From positions 1-15,782 of the forward strand of contig JASHVX010000060.1 of NCBI GenBank assembly GCA_030044375.1: DNA of 15,782 nt. The letters run 5' to 3'. Under the pieces are notes generated by a model, which did no database searches, was not told the origin of the DNA, and saw only the letters and a list, made by a program, of their open reading frames with translations. Position numbers and translations under genes: made by a program. Numbering within the stretch: the stretch's first letter is position 1; each line of letters opens with the position of its first letter. This document shows positions 5,298 through 11,383 of the stretch, piece by piece. Origin of the DNA: Nitrososphaerales archaeon. GTDB lineage: Archaea; Thermoproteota; Nitrososphaeria; Nitrososphaerales; Gagatemarchaeaceae.

Positions 5298-6650
5298 ATG
5301 AAGTCGAGGAAGTTTGCGAAGGTCGTTACTTCTCTACCAGGGAAGAAGAGCGCCGACATCGTCGAGAAGACCGCGCAGTACCTGTCGCCTTCTATCTCCA
5401 GGTTCTATCCTCTGGCTGTGGAGTCGGCCCACGGCTCCATCGTAAAGGACGTAGACGGGAACCAGTTCATCGACATGGCGGCGGGAATCGCAGTTCTCAG
5501 CACTGGTTCGACTCATCCAAGAGTCGTAGAAGCGATAAGAAGGCAGTCGGAGCGGTTCATCCACTACTCGTATACCGACTTCTACTACGGCAACGTCGTA
5601 GAGCTCACGGAAAAGCTCCTGCCGCTGGTTCCGGGGGACTTCCCAAAGATGGCATACTACGGAAACAGTGGTGCCGAGGCCATCGAGGCCGCGATGAAGC
5701 TTAGCAGAAACCACACCAAGAGATCCCTCTATCTGGCGCATTCGGGGTCGTTTCACGGAAGGACCATGGGCGCGCTAAGCCTGACGGCCAGCAAACCCAT
5801 CCAGCGAAAGGGCGCCCTGCCTCTGGTCCCTGACGTTGTCCACTTCCCCTTCCCCTATTGCTTCAGATGTCCTTGGAAGCAGACCTTCCCAGAGTGCGAC
5901 TACTACTGCGTCGATTACTTCAAGGAGCAGTACTTGGAGAAGTTCGTCTCCGTAGACGAGGTGGCTGCCTACTTCTTCGAACCGATTCAGGGAGAAGGCG
6001 GATATGTCGTCCCTCCGCCTGACTACTTCCATCGAATGGAATTCCTGAGGAAGGAAGGAGTTCTGTTCGTAGACGATGAGATTCAGACCGGAGTGGGAAG
6101 GACAGGGGAGTTCTTCGGACTCGAGAACTTCGGCATCATACCAGATGCGGTCACCATAGCCAAAGGAATCGCCTCAGGGCTGCCCCTGGGGGTGATGGTC
6201 GCCAAGTCCGAAGTGATGAACAGCTGGAAGCCAGGCCAGCACGCGTCGACCTTCGGGGCCAACCCTGTGGCGGTGGAGGCCGCCCTCGCGACGTTGGACA
6301 TTATCAAGTCAGAGCATCTGTTAGAGAACGCCAAGAACTTGGGGAAGAAGGCCGTCGAGAGGATGCTCGAGTGGAAGGAGAGGTACGAGATAGTAGGCGA
6401 CGTGAGGGGGCTGGGACTCTTCATTGGGATAGAGATAGTGAGGGACAAGCGGAGCAAGACGAGAGGAGAGGCAGAGGCCAAGAAGATAATCGACTACTGC
6501 TTCCGGCACGGCGCGCTGGTGATAACCGCCGGGCGCAACACTCTGAGGGTGATCCCACCACTCAACATATCAGAGGAAGAGTTCACTGAAGGGCTCGACA
6601 TCCTCGAAGAGGCCATCGGAGAGGTCAACTCGACAGTCGCCGGGAGCTAG
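5298..6650 (+). CDS. Class-III PLP aminotransferase (4-aminobutyrate/ornithine aminotransferase-like)
   Basis: The 450-aa protein is full length for the class-III (fold type I) aminotransferases. It shows DVDGNQFIDMAAGIAVLSTG near the N-terminus, the cofactor phosphate loop YYGNSGAEAIEAAMKL (about 121-135), SFHGRTMGALSLT (151-163), the acidic motif FVDDEIQTGVGRTG with D260 positioned against the pyridine nitrogen, and the Schiff-base lysine K289 in TIAKGIASGLPLG. It moves amino groups from omega-amino or basic amino acids to 2-oxoglutarate in the cytoplasm; 4-aminobutyrate, ornithine or acetyl-ornithine are possible donors and the sequence does not decide. A four-cysteine stretch (C188, C191, C200, C204) interrupts the middle, a feature of GABA-transaminase-like archaeal members. 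Start ATG with GGAAGG seven bases upstream. The rpa gene follows after three bases. Confidence 0.92.
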   Translation: MKSRKFAKVVTSLPGKKSADIVEKTAQYLSPSISRFYPLAVESAHGSIVKDVDGNQFIDMAAGIAVLSTGSTHPRVVEAIRRQSERFIHYSYTDFYYGNVVELTEKLLPLVPGDFPKMAYYGNSGAEAIEAAMKLSRNHTKRSLYLAHSGSFHGRTMGALSLTASKPIQRKGALPLVPDVVHFPFPYCFRCPWKQTFPECDYYCVDYFKEQYLEKFVSVDEVAAYFFEPIQGEGGYVVPPPDYFHRMEFLRKEGVLFVDDEIQTGVGRTGEFFGLENFGIIPDAVTIAKGIASGLPLGVMVAKSEVMNSWKPGQHASTFGANPVAVEAALATLDIIKSEHLLENAKNLGKKAVERMLEWKERYEIVGDVRGLGLFIGIEIVRDKRSKTRGEAEAKKIIDYCFRHGALVITAGRNTLRVIPPLNISEEEFTEGLDILEEAIGEVNSTVAGS

Positions 6651-6653
6651 GCC

Positions 6654-8060
6654 ATGTATGACTTCGAGACTCTAGCAGGTGAGCTGCTGCAGAGCCGCCC
6701 TGAGCTGAGCAGGGATGAGCTGATGCGGCGCGTCAAAGAGAAGAAGCAGAGGATAGGAGCGGGATACCTCACAGACCAGGGGGCGCTGTTCCTGGTGGCG
6801 GGAGAGCTCGGGGTGTCGCTCAGGAAACCGGATGCGTCGTCAGACATGGCCATCAAGGACATCTACATCGGCAGCAACGAGGTCAACGTCGTGGCACGCG
6901 TGCTCGCGGTGTATCCCATGACGACATACAAGAGCAAGAAGGATGGGACGCCAGGCAAATACAGGAGGCTCGTCCTGTTCGACGGTCACGACATGGTGAG
7001 GCTCACATTATGGGACGGGGCGGGCGAGAACCTGTCAGACATGGGCGTGGTCGTCGACGCGCCGGTGAGAGTGGTCAACGGGTATGTCAGGCAGGGGCTC
7101 GACGGGAAGCCGACGCTGAACGTGGGAGAGAGAGGGAGGGTCGAGACGGTCTCAGATGAGGCGACGACCTCGAAGCTGCTACCGATTGCCGCTGCGTCAG
7201 AGAAGCTGACCAAGGTGTCGCGAGAAAGGGAGTATGTGGCGATTGAGTGTTTGGTTGACTCCGAGCCCCGCTATAGCGAGTTTGTCAGATCAGATGGCTC
7301 TCAGGGCTCCCTGTTCCAGTTCGGCGTGAAGGGTGACGAGAGCAACACTGAGACGAGGGTCGTCATATGGAGCCCGTCTTCGCGCCCTGAGCTGAAGAGA
7401 GGCCAGAGGATAGTCGTGACCAACGTAAAGACCCGACCCTCGCTCAACGGACAGTTCGAGATTCATGGAGATGCCGGGAGCGCGGTGATGCAAGGGCCGA
7501 AGGCGCCGCCGATGGAACTTAGGGTCGCAGCCAAGAGCGCGGCCCCGTCGGGCACTACTCTGGTTGCCCTAGACAAGAACGGCAAGGTGTGGGTGGTAGA
7601 AGAGGGGGACGAGGACCAAGAACCTGCTGTAGGAGATGCCGTTGCGGTCAGACCCGAAGTCCAGTCGGATGGGCGGCTACGGTGCAGGTCGGGAGGCTCG
7701 GTCAGCGTGGTGGACGGAGGCTCTCTTCCCAGCTTGGATGCTCTGACGACGAAGCTGCGAGACGCGAAGGACGAGTCGCGTCAGATAATGATTGAAGTCA
7801 TTGCGCTGTCTCATGGAAGCGTCGAGGATGTGAATCTGAAAGACGGGACGACCGTGAAGAAAGGAGAGCTTACGGTCGGTGACGACACTGGAGAGATGAA
7901 GCTCGTGGCTTGGAGGGAACTGTCAGGAAAGGTCGTAGGCGCACAGCCTGGTGAGAGGCTCAGGGTGGTTGGAGTCACTCCGAAGACAAACAAGGTCGGC
8001 ACACGCGTGCTACAGGTGTCAAATCTGACCGTTCTGGAGAAGGTAAGCGAGGACCGCTAG
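6654..8060 (+). CDS. rpa: Replication protein A-like single-stranded DNA-binding protein
   Basis: The 468-aa protein begins with a helical domain (about 1-55: SRDELMRRVKEKKQRIG, LTDQGALFLVAGELG) that is common in archaeal RPA subunits. OB folds follow at about 76-165 (VVARVLAVYPM, YRRLVLFDGHDMVRLTLWDG), 195-280 (FQFGVKGD, TRVVIWSP, RGQRIVVTNVKT) and 375-462 (LTVGDDTGEMKLVAWREL, RLRVVGVTPKTN); a weaker fourth beta region spans 300-355. No zinc finger is present. It coats single-stranded DNA in replication, repair and recombination. Start ATG with GGGAG seven bases upstream. It follows the aminotransferase by three bases, so the two probably share a message, although the pathways are unrelated. 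Its TAG overlaps the stop of the opposing small membrane-protein gene. Confidence 0.88.
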   Translation: MYDFETLAGELLQSRPELSRDELMRRVKEKKQRIGAGYLTDQGALFLVAGELGVSLRKPDASSDMAIKDIYIGSNEVNVVARVLAVYPMTTYKSKKDGTPGKYRRLVLFDGHDMVRLTLWDGAGENLSDMGVVVDAPVRVVNGYVRQGLDGKPTLNVGERGRVETVSDEATTSKLLPIAAASEKLTKVSREREYVAIECLVDSEPRYSEFVRSDGSQGSLFQFGVKGDESNTETRVVIWSPSSRPELKRGQRIVVTNVKTRPSLNGQFEIHGDAGSAVMQGPKAPPMELRVAAKSAAPSGTTLVALDKNGKVWVVEEGDEDQEPAVGDAVAVRPEVQSDGRLRCRSGGSVSVVDGGSLPSLDALTTKLRDAKDESRQIMIEVIALSHGSVEDVNLKDGTTVKKGELTVGDDTGEMKLVAWRELSGKVVGAQPGERLRVVGVTPKTNKVGTRVLQVSNLTVLEKVSEDR

Positions 8061-8188
8061 GTCTTGGATCGCCTTAGGGCTTCGTATTCGTAGACGAATA
8101 TCACCACCAGGGCGACCACGAAGAGCACTATCATCGCGGTGGCAAGGAAGCTGTAATAGGCGTCCACGTTCAGGAATGGGAGAAACAC
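8057..8188 (-). CDS. Single-span membrane peptide (43 aa)
   Basis: The frame runs from GTG 8188 to TAG 8059-8057. The peptide has a short start with LPFLNVDAYYS, one strong membrane helix (about residues 13-33, rich in V, L, I, F and A), then an aromatic and charged tail YEYEALRRSKT that would stay inside by the positive-inside rule. An in-frame TAG two codons upstream fixes the start. A TATA-like CTTATTATC lies at about 8222-8230, predicting a leader of roughly 10 nt. The gene is convergent with rpa, and the two stop codons share two bases. The family is not recognised; small subunits of membrane complexes look like this, but no partner is encoded nearby. Confidence 0.55.
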   Translation of the reverse strand: MFLPFLNVDAYYSFLATAMIVLFVVALVVIFVYEYEALRRSKT

Positions 8189-8286
8189 AGTCTACCCGTG
8201 GGGCCGCGGGCCCATGACTGATAATAAGCGTTGCTGGGACATGGGAGTCTGCTGCATGCGCCGGCAGACGAGTGCCGGGGGCGGGA

Positions 8287-8300
8287 CTCTCGTCTTCAAA
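8287..8300 (-). other. Putative tRNA-Met intron 3 (T loop)
   Basis: The T stem encloses 21 bases. Removing these 14 leaves a 7-base loop CTCGAAT. CTCG and CGAG inside the loop can pair, leaving AGT as a 3-base bulge next to the T stem, part of a relaxed splicing motif. The exact register is uncertain by a few bases. Confidence 0.5.
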
Positions 8301-8322
8301 TTCGAGCCCGCGATCTTCGGAT

Positions 8323-8341
8323 TTCGCATCCGAGCTTGGAT
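8323..8341 (-). other. Putative tRNA-Met intron 2 (canonical position 37/38)
   Basis: These 19 bases follow CTCATA. The borders can slide by up to four bases because AATCC is repeated at both ends (8342-8338 and 8323-8319); I place them at the canonical archaeal 37/38 site. Confidence 0.62.
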
Positions 8342-8348
8342 TATGAGT

Positions 8349-8368
8349 TACGCCCACGTTGAGCGTGC
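8349..8368 (-). other. Putative tRNA-Met intron 1 (anticodon stem, about 30/31)
   Basis: These 20 bases separate TCGG from the last anticodon-stem base A8348. They contain the hairpin CACG-CTCAA-CGTG. Without them the stem TCGGA/TCCGA is perfect. No strict bulge-helix-bulge could be drawn by hand. Confidence 0.6.
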
Positions 8369-8425
8369 CCGACGCATTAGGCCAAGCTGTGCTACCCCGG
8401 CACGGACCGGGCGCCGGTCTGCGAT

Positions 8426-8434
8426 GATTAAAAG
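8426..8434 (-). promoter_or_regulatory. TATA box of tRNA-Met
   Basis: CTTTTAATC on the minus strand is centred 29 nt before the tRNA 5' end at 8401. Confidence 0.6.
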
Positions 8435-8482
8435 ACTCGTGGTGCGCTTCATCCTGTCAGAACTCTTTCCTTCGCTTCAACG

Positions 8483-8490
8483 ATTAAAAA
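8483..8490 (+). promoter_or_regulatory. TATA box of tRNA-Thr(GGT)
   Basis: ATTAAAAA is centred about 28 nt before the tRNA 5' end at 8515. It shares GATTAAAA with the neighbouring tRNA-Met promoter. Confidence 0.6.
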
Positions 8491-8514
8491 CTGCGTCCGA
8501 CCGGTCTGGCCCGA

Positions 8515-8591
8515 GCCGCGGTAGCTCAGCTGGTTAGAGCGTTGCCTTGGTAAGGCAAAGGTCGTGAGTCCGAATCCCACCCGCGGCTCCA
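8515..8591 (+). tRNA. tRNA-Thr (anticodon GGT)
   Basis: The acceptor GCCGCGG pairs with CCGCGGC, the anticodon stem TTGCC/GGCAA closes TTGGTAA (GGT at 8549-8551), the discriminator is U8588 and CCA is encoded (8589-8591). The T arm is unusual: its loop is TCCGAAT instead of TTCGAAT, and the stem GTGAG/CCCAC has one A-C mismatch. The rest is regular and there is no intron. It converges on dpo2, whose stop codon is 11 bases away. Confidence 0.92.
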
Positions 8592-8602
8592 TCTGAGACA
8601 TA

Positions 8603-10870
8603 CTATGAGAGGGGGACGATCTTCCGCGACATATGCATCGACAAGAGATGCGATGCCGAACACTTAGGATTGAAGGGCTCGAGGACCGCTGCACAGGTTC
8701 TCGCCAACAACTCTATGTAACGCCTTGCGTCGTAGGAACTGCTCGCGTTCCACGCGTCGAGAGGAGTGGCCCGCTTCGAACCCCGGCCCTTGTAGTCGGT
8801 GATGACATAGTGTATCCCTTCGCCGGCGTGGAGTCTGACCCCCTCGCTTTCCAGAGCATGGACGGCTGCACTCTGCACCGTGTTGACATGATATTCCGAG
8901 GGGTCCTTGGAGAGATTGGTGGTGAATGCCAACTCAGCCGCGGGGACCTCGTGCCGCTCCAAACTCTCGGCGCATCTGAGGAACACGCCTATGCAGTCGG
9001 AGACCCGCGACCTGGCCTCGTCCCTCGAGTCTGCCTCAGCAAGAAGCCTGATGATTTCCATCTGCCACTTCTTGAATGAGAGAGGCGTGTCGTGCCGCCG
9101 TGCCTCTACCCCGCGGACCTTGAGCTCGCCGCTCCAGTCGACACCGAAGTATCTGTTGAGGACAGGGGTTGCTGGATTCTCCCGCGAAGGAAGAAAGACT
9201 ATCCATTTGTATTCTCCCTCGAATGAAAGCGGGAACCCTGTACGCTCTTCGATTTCTGACCGTAGTTTCAGGTACTCGCCTGGTTCAGTCAGCTTCCCGT
9301 CCTCCTTTTTCAGCCATAGTGAGTCGACGATGCAGTGGATCAGCCTGAACCCGTGAGCCTCGGCTATCCGCATAGTGTCCAGCAGGATTTTCCTGTCCCA
9401 TGCGCAGACAGCGATGTGCGCATCGATCCTCCCGAACTTCGCATTGTTGAACCCGAGGTATCCGAACGTCGTCACGCCGAGCCACTTCAGTACAGCCTGC
9501 CGCTCGTTGTACTTCTTGTAGTTCGAAGTTCCTTTTGCGCTGAGTTTGAGTTCCTTGTACTTGAGCCTCTTGTTCACGATGATCTCGATGGCGCTCGGGA
9601 CCAGTCCTGTCTGCCGCTCACATACGTTCCAGCCCAGCTCAGGTACCCTGTTCGACGAACTAGGGCAGCATCCGCACTTCACGGTTTCCGCTGATATGTT
9701 CTTCCTCAGCATTATGTTGGGATAGAGGGAGCTGAAGTCCAGCTCCCCGACCCCTTCATGTACTCCCATGATGGGTTCGAAGACGAGTCCGCCCCTGTCC
9801 GCGGCCAGCAGCTCGTTCCTGTCCTTGATGACTTCAGATAGGGTCGGCTTCCATGGGACGAGCAGCCCTCTCTTCGAGGCGTGGTAGAACTGCAGGCTCG
9901 ACAGGGCCTTACCTATGCTCGCCCTGCTGGACGTGTGCATGGGCATCCTGCAGAGCCGGCTGAGCTCGAAAAGGCCCTCGAAGCCGGCTTCACCATATGC
10001 GAACGAGGAGTTGACGTCGATGTGTACCCTGCCGTAGAGCTTGATTGAAGATGGCTTGTAGAGGATTTTACCGTAACTGAAGTACGATGTGCCGTCCTTG
10101 GCGGGGAGCCTCAGGACGCTTTCGTCCCTGTCGAGCCTGAACTGGTCGCTTATTCCGTGAGCCTCGGCGCGCCTGATCAGGTATGGAAGGAGGAATGTGT
10201 CGCCGTCTTTCGTGAGCACGAAGTCAGGGTCGATTCTTCGCACTTCCCTGACAAGGCCGAGTAGCTTGTCAGACTCGTCTCCTTCGGCTATGACGATCTC
10301 TTCGTCGTCATGTTTGATGATGATTCTTCCGATGCTGTCTGTGGCCTGGGGGATTCTCCCGCGCTTGTCGACTTCGACGTCGACTTTCAGGCTGCTCATG
10401 TGGGGGAGCTGGTACTCGTATGCCGCCACGTCATCAGAGAGCCCCCACTGAAGCCCGTCGTCCCCCTGTGTGACTTCGCAGTGAGCCAATGGGAAGATTT
10501 CGTGCTCGTATAGGTAGCTCTGGTTGGTCGGGACGTCGACGTTATACAGCCTGAACGCCCCGAACGGGCCCATAGCCTCTATCCTGGCTGCGACCTGCGT
10601 CGCTCTCTTGGCATCTCTGAGCTTCGCCTCGATCACTGTGGACATGGCCGTGTCAGTGATTCTCTCGAACCTCCGAGCCTCCCGCGTCAGTACGAAGTCC
10701 GAACGCGCCACCCGGAGCGGCGTGGCTAGTTCAGAGATCTCATCGGCAGCTATGAATATCGAGGGGGACCAGTGGTCGACCAGCCGATGAGTCCGGCCGT
10801 CTTCGCCCTTGAGCCAGACGACCATCTCGCCCGGGCCCCCAGGATAGAGGTCAAACAGCCAGCCTCGCAT
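8603..10870 (-). CDS. dpo2: B-family DNA polymerase of the Dpo2 (PolB2) type
   Basis: The 755-aa protein has B-family architecture with altered active sites. Exo I keeps D164-x-E166 (KVDVEVD). Exo II, normally N-x3-F-D, reads DGDTFLL with L227 in place of the aspartate, so proofreading is probably impaired. Motif A is intact (D378 in LDFSSLYPNIML). Motif B reads KWLGVTTFGYLG where K-x3-NS-x-YG is usual. Motif C reads CIVDSLW: the first Asp of DTD is lost but the second (D516) remains. A cysteine cluster (C399, C401, C402, C417) follows motif A, and KVRGVEARRHD marks the thumb. These changes match crenarchaeal Dpo2, once called inactive and later reported, as I recall, to act in damage tolerance. 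It is the last gene of a four-gene operon and overlaps the preceding gene by 20 bases. Confidence 0.88.
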   Translation of the reverse strand: MRGWLFDLYPGGPGEMVVWLKGEDGRTHRLVDHWSPSIFIAADEISELATPLRVARSDFVLTREARRFERITDTAMSTVIEAKLRDAKRATQVAARIEAMGPFGAFRLYNVDVPTNQSYLYEHEIFPLAHCEVTQGDDGLQWGLSDDVAAYEYQLPHMSSLKVDVEVDKRGRIPQATDSIGRIIIKHDDEEIVIAEGDESDKLLGLVREVRRIDPDFVLTKDGDTFLLPYLIRRAEAHGISDQFRLDRDESVLRLPAKDGTSYFSYGKILYKPSSIKLYGRVHIDVNSSFAYGEAGFEGLFELSRLCRMPMHTSSRASIGKALSSLQFYHASKRGLLVPWKPTLSEVIKDRNELLAADRGGLVFEPIMGVHEGVGELDFSSLYPNIMLRKNISAETVKCGCCPSSSNRVPELGWNVCERQTGLVPSAIEIIVNKRLKYKELKLSAKGTSNYKKYNERQAVLKWLGVTTFGYLGFNNAKFGRIDAHIAVCAWDRKILLDTMRIAEAHGFRLIHCIVDSLWLKKEDGKLTEPGEYLKLRSEIEERTGFPLSFEGEYKWIVFLPSRENPATPVLNRYFGVDWSGELKVRGVEARRHDTPLSFKKWQMEIIRLLAEADSRDEARSRVSDCIGVFLRCAESLERHEVPAAELAFTTNLSKDPSEYHVNTVQSAAVHALESEGVRLHAGEGIHYVITDYKGRGSKRATPLDAWNASSSYDARRYIELLARTCAAVLEPFNPKCSASHLLSMHMSRKIVPLS

Positions 10871-11117
10871 TCCTCTCGGCCCTCATCTTCTCAATTTCGC
10901 CGGTTAGCCGTATGATGGTCTTGTGCTGCATCAACAGCAGGCTCATGAAAAGCGCTTCGCTCAGGAAAGGCGAGCCTTTCGCCTGCATCGCTGGGAAATA
11001 ATCGTAGCAGAGCGTGAGCATCTCATCGAACAGCTCCTTGTCTTCTGCCCTCAAGGCATTCGCAAAGCGCCCCCACTCTCCCAGTTCCTCGATGACCTCG
11101 GCGTCGAAGAGCGTCAT
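10851..11117 (-). CDS. Small helical protein B of the dpo2 operon (88 aa)
   Basis: The protein is predicted to be all-helical, with no membrane segment or cysteine motif. It is a clear paralogue of the preceding gene product: both carry E-W-x2-F-x2-A-L, then D-K-x2-F-D-x-M-L (here E14-W15 to L34), followed by a hydrophobic helix (LFMSLLLMQHKTIIRL). The C-terminus is a charged helix (GEIEKMRAERNARLAV) that might form a coiled coil. ATG 11117 overlaps the previous stop as ATGA, and the 3' end overlaps dpo2, so translation of all three is coupled. I do not recognise a named family. The likely role is an accessory or bridging subunit for Dpo2 or the RadA-like protein; this is inference from position. 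Confidence 0.8.
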   Translation of the reverse strand: MTLFDAEVIEELGEWGRFANALRAEDKELFDEMLTLCYDYFPAMQAKGSPFLSEALFMSLLLMQHKTIIRLTGEIEKMRAERNARLAV

Positions 11118-11383
11118 TTCCCGACGCCCTCCTGCCTGAGTTCAGAGACGCGCAAGAGAGAGCGTGCCAGCATCCTGTAGTGGTGGAATATGATCGCCAT
11201 GCCCATCCCTTCGAACCTCGACGGCCTGGTGGCTTCGGAAGAGGCCGAAAGATAGAGTCTGGCGATGCCGAGCATGTCGTCGAAGACGGCTTTGTCATGC
11301 TTCGAGAGAGCCGTCCTGAACGCCTTCCACTCGGCCATCTCCTGAGCCTCGGCTATCCTGAACGATGGTATCGTCCTTCCCAT
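11114..11383 (-). CDS. Small helical protein A of the dpo2 operon (89 aa)
   Basis: From ATG 11383 the product has 89 residues. The frame is open further upstream to 11527, but that part overlaps the RadA-like gene and does not align with the paralogue. The start overlaps the previous stop by one base (TGATG). It shares the E-W-x2-F-x2-A-L and D-K-x2-F-D-x-M-L blocks (E18-W19 to L38) with the next gene product, then a helix GMAIIFHHYRMLARSLLRV. The pair looks like an old tandem duplication, perhaps kept as a heterodimer. No known motif, nuclease site or zinc ligand is visible. Tight coupling to the RadA-like gene and Dpo2 suggests an accessory role in damage tolerance. Confidence 0.8.
   Translation of the reverse strand: MGRTIPSFRIAEAQEMAEWKAFRTALSKHDKAVFDDMLGIARLYLSASSEATRPSRFEGMGMAIIFHHYRMLARSLLRVSELRQEGVGK

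Larger units (their letters stand above)
8273..8401 (-). tRNA. tRNA-Met (anticodon CAT), apparently with three introns
   Basis: The acceptor GCCGGGG (8401-8395) pairs with CCCCGGC (8280-8274), with discriminator A8273. The T stem is GCGGG/CCCGC. The anticodon loop CTCATAA (CAT at 8345-8343) has a perfect stem only if two insertions are removed: TCGG at 8372-8369 plus A8348 pairs with TCCGA at 8321-8317. The T loop is 21 rather than 7 bases, so a third insertion of about 14 bases lies there. The primary span is 129 nt; removing about 20, 19 and 14 leaves 76 nt, normal for this tRNA. The anticodon stem lacks the three G-C pairs of an initiator, so elongator methionine is favoured over initiator, and Ile2 is not excluded. 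CCA is not encoded. The T loop starts CTC instead of TTC. Confidence 0.85.

Noticed and set aside
8273..8401. Strict bulge-helix-bulge motifs at the proposed tRNA introns
   Set aside because: I tested several registers by hand for tRNA-Met and tRNA-Pro and found only partial or relaxed structures, so I do not claim exact splice sites.
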